A DNA stretch of 7,260 nt from Opitutaceae bacterium. GTDB lineage: Bacteria; Verrucomicrobiota; Verrucomicrobiia; Opitutales; Opitutaceae. Positions 1-6,859 of this stretch are shown in pieces. Numbering within the stretch: position 1 is the stretch's first letter; every line of letters starts with the position of its first letter. The notes below the pieces were generated by a model, which was not told the DNA's origin, searched no databases, and saw only the letters and a program-made list of their open reading frames with translations. The stretch covers positions 1 through 7,260 of the forward strand of contig RGAX01000143.1 in the NCBI GenBank assembly GCA_009919985.1. The letters are read 5' to 3'. Position numbers and translations under genes: made by a program.

Positions 1-1211
1 TGCACGCCGAACTCGGCGCAGAGCTGGACGATGAGAGCGAGTTCGTCGGCGGTGTCGGTCGGGAAACGATTAAGTACGACCACAGGCGTCAGGCCGAAGA
101 CGCGGGCGTTTTCGAGGTGTTTTTGGAGATTCGCGAAACCGCTTCGGATGGCTTCGGGGTTGGCGGCGGAGAGTTCTTTGAGCGCGGCGCCACCTTGGTA
201 TTTGAGGGCGCGGACAGTGGCGACGAGCGCGAGGGCGTCGGGCCAGAGACCGGCGGCGCGGCATTTCAGATCCAGGAATTTCTCACCGCCAAGGTCGAAG
301 CCGAAACCGCATTCGGTGACGACGTAATCGGCAAGGCTCAGGCCGAGACGCGTGGCGAGGACTGAGTTGGTACCTTGCGCGATGTTGGCGAATGGGCCAC
401 CGTGCAGAATCGCGGGCGTGCCTTCGTGCGTCTGGACCAGATTAGGGACGATCGCGTCTTTGAGGAGTGCCGCCATAGCGCCGTGGATTTTGAGGTCGCG
501 GGCGTAGATGGGTTTTCGCTCCCGAGTGAAACCGATGAAAATACCGCCGAGCCGCGTTTTCAAATCCGAGCGCGAGGAAGCCAGGCACAAAATTGCCATG
601 ACCTCCGAGGCGGCGGTGATGTCGAAGCCGGTTTCACGCGGAACTCCGAAACCGCGCCCGCCAAGACCGATCATGATGCGGCGCAAGGCGCGGTCGTTCA
701 TATCAAAGACCCGCTTCGTGCGCACGGTCATCGGGTCGAGGCCGAGGACGTTTTTTTTATTCTGAAGTTGGTTATCGACGCAGGCGGCGAGCAGATTGTG
801 AGCTTTCTCGATGGCGGCAAAATCGCCGTTAAAGTGCAGGTTGATGTCGGCGTGCGGGCCGACGCGCGCGCGACCGCCGCCGGTGGCGCCGCCTTTAAGA
901 CCGAAGACGGGACCAAGCGAAGGCTCGCGGAGGACGGCGGCGGCTTTTTTCCCCAGGCGCGTGAGCGCATCGGCGAGGCCGATTGTGGTGGTCGTCTTGC
1001 CCTCGCCGGCAGGCGTGGGGGTGATGGCGGAAACCAGGATTAGGCGCGAGCCCTCGGCTCGGGCGGCGTCGATGCGGGCCAGGGGCAGCTTGGCTTTGAA
1101 GCGCCCGTGCAGTTCGAGTTCGTCGGGCGTGACGCCGAGTTTGGCGGCGATTTCAGTGATCGGGCGAAGGACGGATTTCTCGAGGGCGGAGATAGAATCG
1201 AGTGAAGCCAT
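1..1211 (-). CDS. fhs: Formate--tetrahydrofolate ligase, N-terminal 403 residues (cut by left edge)
   Basis: Fhs uses ATP to join formate to tetrahydrofolate, giving 10-formyl-THF in the cytoplasm for purine and formyl-Met synthesis and other one-carbon reactions. The frame is open from ATG 1211-1209 to the left edge: 403 codons of a family usually about 555 residues long, so the C-terminal quarter lies outside. Visible motifs are the P-loop TPAGEGKT (residues 66-73, Lys72), REPSLGP (95-101, expected phosphate-site Arg95), GLKGGATGGGR (104-114), DINLHF (122-127), GVPRETGFDIT (189-199), GGPFANIAQGTNS (271-283), GFGFDLGGEKF (302-312) and VATVRALKYQGG (330-341). The start is chosen because similarity to the family begins within a few residues of it and no upstream ATG is in frame. 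No Shine-Dalgarno motif precedes it; the leader next to the ATG is pyrimidine-rich. Several positions that are His, Ala or Tyr in the sequences I remember are replaced (see findings), which suggests a divergent branch rather than a dead enzyme. Identification is very secure. Confidence 0.97.
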   Translation of the reverse strand, partial: MASLDSISALEKSVLRPITEIAAKLGVTPDELELHGRFKAKLPLARIDAARAEGSRLILVSAITPTPAGEGKTTTTIGLADALTRLGKKAAAVLREPSLGPVFGLKGGATGGGRARVGPHADINLHFNGDFAAIEKAHNLLAACVDNQLQNKKNVLGLDPMTVRTKRVFDMNDRALRRIMIGLGGRGFGVPRETGFDITAASEVMAILCLASSRSDLKTRLGGIFIGFTRERKPIYARDLKIHGAMAALLKDAIVPNLVQTHEGTPAILHGGPFANIAQGTNSVLATRLGLSLADYVVTECGFGFDLGGEKFLDLKCRAAGLWPDALALVATVRALKYQGGAALKELSAANPEAIRSGFANLQKHLENARVFGLTPVVVLNRFPTDTADELALIVQLCAEFGV

Positions 1212-1366
1212 AGAAGAAGAGATGAATCTAGGTTGCAGCCTGTAGCCCCCGCGTCGAGCGCGGCGTGAATGAACAGACTGAGAAATTTGCTCGGCGGGTG
1301 CGCGGGGGCGGGTTGGTGGTACGATTGTGAATTGCGCTCGAGGGGCAGGTAGGCCTGATCGGGGGC
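1212..1366. promoter_or_regulatory. Divergent intergenic region between fhs and the caspase-like lipoprotein gene
   Basis: This 155-base gap separates two divergently read start codons, so it must hold at least the fhs leader and probably both promoters. On the minus strand the bases next to the fhs ATG form a CTTCTTCT pyrimidine tract with no AGGAGG-like element. On the plus strand the lipoprotein ATG follows a GGGGG run (1361-1365) at too short a distance to be a good ribosome site. A TACGAT at 1320-1325 resembles a -10 box for the plus gene, but I see no -35 at the right spacing. No convincing sigma-70 promoter, riboswitch or small ORF was identified. The function follows from gene arrangement only. 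Confidence 0.4.
1249..1263 (-). other. Small GC hairpin in the fhs leader
   Basis: On the minus strand CCGCG, a five-base loop CTCGA, and CGCGG form a perfect 5-bp stem about 40-50 bases upstream of the fhs start codon. If the fhs transcript begins upstream of it, the hairpin lies in the 5' untranslated region. It is short and such stems arise easily by chance in GC-rich DNA. No U-tract follows, so it is not a terminator. A regulatory role is not shown. Confidence 0.2.
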
Positions 1367-3235
1367 ATGACCCCCGCGTTCCGACGTGTTTTTAACCCTG
1401 TGTTGCTCGTAGTGTTGAGTTTGGGCTTTTGCGGTGGTTGTGCCGGGCCAACCGGGGTTGCGCCCACCATTGAGACAACGGCAACGGCAACGCGTCCGCC
1501 CCCTAAAGTCGCTCCAGGCGATGCGTTTGTGGTCATCTCGGGCGGAGGTACGCCCCTTTCCAATAATTACTCCCAGTTTCTCCAGGCACGCGCGCTCAAC
1601 GATGCCTGGCGGGTGCGTTATCCACGGGAGGCCGTGTGGACGTTTTTTGGTGCGGGCAACCGGCCGGGTGTGCCGGCCGCCTTGGCCGATGTGCGCCGCC
1701 AACTCAAACACGACGGCCTGCTGGTAGAATCCTGGTTGCCCGGCGAACTGGCGGAAAACCGACCCGCGACCAAGTCGGAGATTCTCGGAGCGTTGCAACG
1801 CGAGATTTTGCCGCGCGTGGCGCAGGGCGGTACGTTGACGCTCTTTGTTGGTGATCACGGCGAACTTTCCCGCGGCAAAGTTCGCGAAAGCGCGATTACC
1901 CTTTGGCAAATGCAGCGCACTGGCAGCGGGGCCAAGGCCAGTTGGCGCTCCGATCCGAAGGAAGTGCTCAGCGTTTCCGAACTCCGCGCCGCACTCGACG
2001 CCGGACTGGGACGGGGTCGCGTGGTGTTTTGTTTTACCTGCTGCCACTCGGGCGGATTTCACCACCTCGATGTGCCGCGTGACGCGCCGGCCAACCCGGC
2101 CTGGTTTCTTGGACTGCAACCTCTCGCCTGCGCCGATTGGTCTGAAACGACCCCGCCTGCGCGGATCGCCGGTTTCACGGCAACGACGGAAGATTCGCTC
2201 GCGGCCGGCTGCGATCCCGACCCAGATCCGGAAAAATGGCGCGGCTACGAACGGCATTTTCCGGAGGCGTTGCTGGGTATCGATTTGATGTCGGGCAAAA
2301 AACTCACGCCTGCGTTGTCGGATTTCGCCGCGGCACACACCGCGGCGACTTTAGTGGATCGCACCATTGATAAGCCATTCCGCACGAGTGAGGCGTGGCT
2401 CGAGCGTTACGCGACTCTCATTGAAACTGTCCTCGCCGAAAGCCCCGCGCTCACCCCGGCCGTACGCGCTCAGGTCGAGCGTTACCACCGTATCGTGAAC
2501 GGTGAGGCGCCTGTCGTCAGCGACCCCGCCTTTCTCGCGCAGCAGCAACAAACCGAGCGATTTCTCGCCGCGCTGGCCGAGCAAAACCCCTCGGCTGCGT
2601 TGGTGTTGCTTGCGGGCACGCGCCCCGATCTCACCCCTGCACCCGATACGGCCCCGGGCGGTGCGCGGCGACGAGCGGGCGCTCCGACGAATATCCGCAA
2701 GCTCTGGTCCGAGACGATTCGTCCTGCCTGGAAGGCCGCGCTCGTTGCAAAAAAAGTCACCGATATCCCCGAGGCCGCTCGAGCCTTTGAATTACAACTC
2801 ATCGCGCTCGAGGAAAAAACGCCGACGAAAATTTTTCTGCCGGGTGATCGCGATGCGGTGCGTAACGAGCTATTTTGGCGTTCGGGTTACGCGCAGCTCG
2901 ATGCGAAGAATCAGGCGCGCGCCGCGCTCGTGGCGCGCTGGGAGGCGGGTCGGCGCGCGTCGATTCTCGCTTGGGCGCGCACCTCGTCGGATGAAAAAAT
3001 TCGCGCGGCGGCGCTGACCTGGGGTGGTCCCGTGCGCCCTAAAGCCGCGCCCGCGGCGCGCGCCAGTAACCTCGCGCCCGAGCTCGGAGAAAAAAAAGAG
3101 GCGCTACAACGCGCCTTGTTTTACCGGCGCGTGTTGGGCGCCTGGGCCTTTTTAATCGCCGTAGAGGAACGAGGTGCACTCGAGCGCCTCGCTGCCTGGC
3201 GTGCGCTGGAAACCTCGCCGTTGCCGTCGTTCTGA
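1367..3235 (+). CDS. Predicted lipoprotein with caspase/legumain-like (clan CD) cysteine peptidase domain
   Basis: This is a 622-residue protein of no named family that I recognise. Residues 1-25 look like a lipoprotein signal: basic start (RR at 6-7), hydrophobic core PVLLVVLSLG (11-20), then FCGGC with Cys25 as likely lipidated residue, although the Cys at -3 is unusual for a lipobox. A Thr/Pro-rich linker (about 28-50) follows. The next part resembles a clan CD peptidase: strand AFVVISGGG (53-61), strand TLTLFVGDHGE (156-166) with candidate catalytic His164, helix LSVSELRAAL (201-210), strand GRVVFCFTCCHSGGF (217-231) with candidate catalytic Cys226, then GFTATTEDSLAAG (269-281) and an ALLGIDL helix near 301-307, as expected after the Cys in caspase-like folds. 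The remaining part (about 345-622) is charged, apparently helical and matches no domain I know. The ATG is chosen because it places the signal peptide at the N-terminus; it has no clear Shine-Dalgarno motif. The gene is divergent from fhs and convergent with the dehydrogenase gene, so it is probably monocistronic. The fold assignment is fairly likely; activity, specificity and role are unknown. Confidence 0.8.
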   Translation: MTPAFRRVFNPVLLVVLSLGFCGGCAGPTGVAPTIETTATATRPPPKVAPGDAFVVISGGGTPLSNNYSQFLQARALNDAWRVRYPREAVWTFFGAGNRPGVPAALADVRRQLKHDGLLVESWLPGELAENRPATKSEILGALQREILPRVAQGGTLTLFVGDHGELSRGKVRESAITLWQMQRTGSGAKASWRSDPKEVLSVSELRAALDAGLGRGRVVFCFTCCHSGGFHHLDVPRDAPANPAWFLGLQPLACADWSETTPPARIAGFTATTEDSLAAGCDPDPDPEKWRGYERHFPEALLGIDLMSGKKLTPALSDFAAAHTAATLVDRTIDKPFRTSEAWLERYATLIETVLAESPALTPAVRAQVERYHRIVNGEAPVVSDPAFLAQQQQTERFLAALAEQNPSAALVLLAGTRPDLTPAPDTAPGGARRRAGAPTNIRKLWSETIRPAWKAALVAKKVTDIPEAARAFELQLIALEEKTPTKIFLPGDRDAVRNELFWRSGYAQLDAKNQARAALVARWEAGRRASILAWARTSSDEKIRAAALTWGGPVRPKAAPAARASNLAPELGEKKEALQRALFYRRVLGAWAFLIAVEERGALERLAAWRALETSPLPSF

Positions 3236-3277
3236 GGGCCGTGGGATCACCGCCGGCGGGACTCCTCGCCTAGGCGA
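3236..3277. terminator. Convergent gap with palindromes and a GC hairpin; possible transcription stop
   Basis: The 42-base gap lies between the TGA of the plus-strand lipoprotein gene (3233-3235) and the TAA of the minus-strand dehydrogenase gene (3280-3278). It contains the palindromes CCGCCGGCGG (3250-3259) and TCGCCTAGGCGA (3266-3277). An alternative hairpin pairs GGCG-GG (3255-3260) with CC-CGCC (3264-3265 and 3267-3270), with loop ACT and one bulged T at 3266. Neither strand has a proper U-tract after the stem, so this is not a canonical intrinsic terminator. The position between convergent genes makes a bidirectional stop or RNA-end stabiliser reasonable. Confidence 0.35.
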
Positions 3278-6200
3278 TTATTGCGCAACTTTGGCGTCGG
3301 CGCGGGCCTCGTATTCGGCGCGGGTGTCGCGGAGCGCGCGGGGAATCTCGGGGGCGGCTTTCATCGGGCGGGCGCGTTGGTTGGCGAGGTATTCCACGAC
3401 GTCGCGGATTTCGGACTTGGTCAAAATAGCGGCGTAGATTTCCGGCATGCTCGAGGGCGCGGTGTCGCGCTGCGCGATATTTGATTTTTTGATTTCAACC
3501 GGCGCGCCTTCCACAGGTTTGAGCGTGAGCGTCGTGGCGGTTTCAGTGCCCACGGTCCCGACGGCGACGCCGCCGGATTTCAACGTCAGGGCCACGGTGT
3601 CGAAACCGGGTGCGATGTGCGCGTTGGGCTTGATAATAGATTCCAGGAGGTATTCGCGCGGGTATTTCGGTCCAATGTCCCCGAGCTCGGGGCCAGCAGC
3701 GCCGCCTTGGCCGCCGATAGCGTGGCATTTCACGCAGGCCATGACGGGTTGGTTGTGAAAAATCTCGGCACCATTTTTGGCGTTGCCACCGCGGAGTGCG
3801 CCGCGGAATGCAGCCAGTGGATCGGGATTTTTTGCGAGCGCGGCTTCGCGGGTGGCAAGGGCGGCTTGCACGGCAGGCGTGGCGCGGGTGGTGGCGGCTT
3901 CTACCAGCTCGAGTTGCACGCTGGCGTTAACTTGGCCGGCGGCGAGGCGATCGAGCTGCACGAGCATGAGCGCATCGGCCTCGGGGTGTTTTAAGACAGC
4001 GAGGGCGGCGAGTGCGGTGCGCTGTTCGGCGATGCTGCCGTTGACGATGAGGTTTTTGATGACGGGCGCGGCTACTTCAGGCGAAAGACCGGCGATGAGC
4101 GGCAGCGCGGCGCCGCGGAGCTCAGCGGCTTTGGAGTCGCCGGCGATTTTTACGGCGGCGGCGAGGCGTGGGTCTTGGAAATGTTTGAGGGCGTTAAGTG
4201 CGGCGGTGCGGGCACCGGGGCTTTGCGCGGGGTCACCGACGATAGCAAAGAACGTATCGGAGGCGCTGCGCAGTTCGAGTTTCTCGGCGGCTTTGAGGGC
4301 GGCGGTTTGCACGGTGACGGGCGCATCGACGGCCAAGAGCGCGGGCAACACGGGTGCAAGCGCGTCAGCGGCGGGTGCGGCCTCGCGGATTTTTTCAGCG
4401 AACGGGCGGTAGACCCCAACGATACGGTCGCGTTGGGGCGGAGTGGACCAGAGGGCAAGTTGCGCGAGAGCTTCGGCGCGGAGGAAGGCGGGGGCATCGG
4501 AGCGGGTGGCGTAGGTCGCCAGCGCGGCGGCGTTGACGGGCGTGCCAAGGCGGAAGGTGGCGTTGATCGCGCGGAGCATTACGGCTTCGTCAGCGATGGG
4601 TTTTTGGAGCAAGGCGGCGAGGGCGGGTGTGGCCTCGGCGATGGGCGCGTCGTTGATCGCGAGCGCAGCTTCACGCACGAGATAGGGATCGGTGTCGTTG
4701 AGGAATTTGGCGATCTCGACGGAGCCGAGACGGCGCAGCGTGAGTAACACACCGAGGCGGACGGCCGAGGAAGGATCAGAAATCGCGGTGGAAAGAGCGC
4801 CGCGGTCTTCGCTGCCAAGCAGACCTATCACGAGGGCGTGGCGGAGGTAGGCGTCAGTGTCGTTATTGGCGCGCAGAGCAGAGAGTAGGGCGGGTGTGGC
4901 CTCCTTGCGGTGTAGTTTACCCAGAGATTGGGCTGCGAAAAATTTTACGCGCGCCGAAGCGTCTTGGAGTGCATTAAGGAGAATTGGGTAAGCGGTAGAA
5001 ACACGGTGATCGCCAAGCAGTTTGAGGGCTTGGGCGCGAATCTCGACCTCGGCATCCGTGGCGAGGACCACAAAGGTCGTTCGGGCGGATGCTTCCTGGT
5101 CGGCGAGTTGGCCGAGGCCCCAAATGGCGTGGAGGCGGGCGTAGAGCGGGGCGGTGCTTTGCGTGGCGACGCGCGTCAGCGCTGCGAGGCCGTCCTTTTT
5201 GCGGGCGGCGAGTTCGAACTGCGCGGCGCGGCGGACGCGCATATCGGCGTGCCCAAGAAGTACGGCGAGTTCTGCGGAGGTTTGTTTTGAGTGATCGGCG
5301 GCGATGAGGGCTTTGGTCTCGACGATGATCGGGTCTTTGGCGTGGGCGGGATCAGTGACCGCATAGATGCGGCCGCGTTTGGATTTGGGCCAGCCGTCGG
5401 CCCAGTCGGTCCAATACAGGCGGCCGTCAGGGCCGAATTTCACGTCCGTGGGCAGGGCGCCGCCAAGGAAGCGCTCGGCGGTGTCGACCGTGTAGGTGGC
5501 ACCGGCGGGTTTGAGTTTATAAGCGAAGATGCCGGAGCGGGCGACGTTGCCGACGAAGGTCGTGATGAACAGCGCGCCGCGGTAGGAATCGTTGAGGCCG
5601 GTGCCTGGATAGTAAGTGATGCCGGAGGGGCCGTCTTCGAGGTTGGCGAGCGGGGCGAGATGGTTGGCGGGTTGACCGGGGTGGCGCGGGAGCCAGAGGC
5701 GCTCGCGGTTCCAGGGGCCGGCGTTGCCCATCGGGGCGTGTTGGTAACCGACCCGCCAGCCGGAGTCGCCGCCCTGCACGACGTGCACGAGCCGTTCCAT
5801 GTCGCCTTGGTCGCAGTCGTTGTCGCCGGTGAAGAGATCACCGAGTTCGTTAAAAAGGAGGTCTTGGGGATTGCGCAGGCCCGTGGCGAAGAGTTCGACG
5901 TGGGAGCCATCGAGATCGCAGCGGAAAACGGAGCCAGCGTCGGGGGTGGCGATGGTGTTGGTAGGTGTGATGACGTGCGCTCCGCGGTCGCCGATACTGT
6001 AGTAGAGTTTGCCGTCGGGACCGATGGCGAGGCCGTGCATGTCGTGGCCGGTAAAGTTAAACCTTACGCCGTAGCCGGTGCTGAGGTCTTTGCGCGTCTC
6101 GGCTTTGTTGGTGCCGGTGAAGGCGGTCAGACTTGGGATATTGGTAAAGTAAACGGTGCCCTTGTGCGGGAGGATGCCGGAGGCGATGCCGTCGATCTCG

Positions 6201-6748
6201 GAGTTAAAACCATCGGCGTAAAGAGTGGAGGTATCGGCTTTGCCAGTACCATCGCGGTCTTCGACCAGGCGCACGCGCTCGGATTCCTTGCGCAGTTCGG
6301 CGACGCCAGTGGGTCCGAAGCGGCGCAGAATCATCGCGCGAAAATCATCCTGGGTGCGGTTGGCGAGTTCGTCTTCGAGAATCCACATGTAGTCGCGGAT
6401 ATCGAGGACACTGGAGCGGTAGCGGTAGGTCTCGGCGACGAATGCACGGCCCTTTTCGTCGAAGTTAAACGCGACGGGGTTGGCGAGCATGGGCTCGGCG
6501 GCCCAAAGCGACACGGTAAGGCCGGGAGGAAGTTTAAACCGTTTGAGCGCGAGCAGGCCCTCGTCGGAGGCCGGATTGATGTCGGCCTCGGCGTGACGGT
6601 CCATGGGCTTTAATTTGCCCACGACCGACGGGCCTTGGACGGCGAGCTCGGCCGCGCTAAGGGGCAAGGCGGCGAGCCCGGCGAGCGCGAAAGCGGCAAT
6701 GATCGGCGCGGCCCAGCGTGCGGAAAAAAAACGGGTGAAGCTAATCAT
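3278..6748 (-). CDS. PVC-type exported dehydrogenase: beta-propeller, HEAT-like repeats and C-terminal cytochrome c domain
   Basis: The 1156-residue product is a predicted periplasmic redox protein. Residues 1-33 form a signal peptide: basic start, hydrophobic core about 13-30, likely cleavage after LSAA. Residues about 66-465 form a propeller of the sort named putative membrane-bound dehydrogenase in PVC genomes (TIGR02604-like), with FKLPPGLTVSLWAAEP (71-86), VEDRDGTGKAD (162-172), HDMHGLAIGPDGKLYYSIGDRG (235-256), GLRNPQDLLF (290-299), the run containing GDSGWRVGYQ (327-336), and VKFGPDGRLYWTDW (436-449). Residues about 488-960 are short paired helices resembling HEAT/Armadillo repeats, for example LLGHADMRVRRAAQFELA and ALQDASARVKFFAAQSLGKL. 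Residues about 985-1125 are a haem domain of the TIGR02603 type: Cys1005-V-K-Cys1008-His1009, GxxGGAAGPEL, and Met1101 in SSMPE as likely distal ligand. A charged tail ends the protein. In this family the propeller is thought to oxidise a small substrate, perhaps a sugar, and pass electrons to the haem; substrate and cofactor cannot be read here. All modules are intact. The ATG fits the signal peptide and lacks a Shine-Dalgarno motif. It may be co-transcribed with the upstream discoidin-domain gene. Confidence 0.93.
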   Translation of the reverse strand: MISFTRFFSARWAAPIIAAFALAGLAALPLSAAELAVQGPSVVGKLKPMDRHAEADINPASDEGLLALKRFKLPPGLTVSLWAAEPMLANPVAFNFDEKGRAFVAETYRYRSSVLDIRDYMWILEDELANRTQDDFRAMILRRFGPTGVAELRKESERVRLVEDRDGTGKADTSTLYADGFNSEIDGIASGILPHKGTVYFTNIPSLTAFTGTNKAETRKDLSTGYGVRFNFTGHDMHGLAIGPDGKLYYSIGDRGAHVITPTNTIATPDAGSVFRCDLDGSHVELFATGLRNPQDLLFNELGDLFTGDNDCDQGDMERLVHVVQGGDSGWRVGYQHAPMGNAGPWNRERLWLPRHPGQPANHLAPLANLEDGPSGITYYPGTGLNDSYRGALFITTFVGNVARSGIFAYKLKPAGATYTVDTAERFLGGALPTDVKFGPDGRLYWTDWADGWPKSKRGRIYAVTDPAHAKDPIIVETKALIAADHSKQTSAELAVLLGHADMRVRRAAQFELAARKKDGLAALTRVATQSTAPLYARLHAIWGLGQLADQEASARTTFVVLATDAEVEIRAQALKLLGDHRVSTAYPILLNALQDASARVKFFAAQSLGKLHRKEATPALLSALRANNDTDAYLRHALVIGLLGSEDRGALSTAISDPSSAVRLGVLLTLRRLGSVEIAKFLNDTDPYLVREAALAINDAPIAEATPALAALLQKPIADEAVMLRAINATFRLGTPVNAAALATYATRSDAPAFLRAEALAQLALWSTPPQRDRIVGVYRPFAEKIREAAPAADALAPVLPALLAVDAPVTVQTAALKAAEKLELRSASDTFFAIVGDPAQSPGARTAALNALKHFQDPRLAAAVKIAGDSKAAELRGAALPLIAGLSPEVAAPVIKNLIVNGSIAEQRTALAALAVLKHPEADALMLVQLDRLAAGQVNASVQLELVEAATTRATPAVQAALATREAALAKNPDPLAAFRGALRGGNAKNGAEIFHNQPVMACVKCHAIGGQGGAAGPELGDIGPKYPREYLLESIIKPNAHIAPGFDTVALTLKSGGVAVGTVGTETATTLTLKPVEGAPVEIKKSNIAQRDTAPSSMPEIYAAILTKSEIRDVVEYLANQRARPMKAAPEIPRALRDTRAEYEARADAKVAQ

Positions 6749-6859
6749 GAGATAAAAAGTTGGGGTTGAAAACTACTGAACCATTTCGATCGAAGCTAAA
6801 GACTAACCGAGCCGCACACTAGAGACGGAGAGCGCTGGGAGAGGTTGCGCTTAACTCTT
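6749..6859 (-). promoter_or_regulatory. Spacer upstream of the dehydrogenase gene, with a 10-bp palindrome
   Basis: This 111-base spacer lies between the TAA of the discoidin-domain gene and the ATG of the dehydrogenase gene, both on the minus strand. It is more AT-rich near the dehydrogenase start than the surrounding genes. A perfect palindrome TTCGATCGAA occupies 6785-6794, about 36-46 bases upstream of the start codon, a position compatible with an operator. The bases before the ATG read CTTTTTATCTC on the minus strand, with no Shine-Dalgarno motif. I see no clear terminator after the upstream gene and no clear -35/-10 pair, so read-through from upstream and an independent promoter both remain possible. 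Confidence 0.35.

Noticed and set aside
375..1043. 222-codon open frame on the plus strand
   Set aside because: It is antisense to the core of fhs, where every Fhs motif is readable in the other strand's frame; no start signal or domain supports it.
1254..1341. 8-bp inverted repeat TCGAGCGC (1254-1261) and GCGCTCGA (1334-1341) flanking the divergent promoter region
   Set aside because: Such GC-rich 8-mers recur easily in this DNA, including inside genes, and the 72-base separation gives no obvious structure or operator spacing.
1040..2338. 432-codon open frame on the minus strand
   Set aside because: It overlaps the fhs start out of frame and runs antisense to the caspase-like gene. Its translation is Arg/Pro/Ser-rich without domain features, and the competing frames have clear motifs and signal peptides.
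5291..6613. 440-codon open frame on the plus strand
   Set aside because: It is antisense to the propeller domain of the dehydrogenase. Its Gly/Val/Ala-rich translation reflects complementary GC-rich codons and shows no recognisable family.
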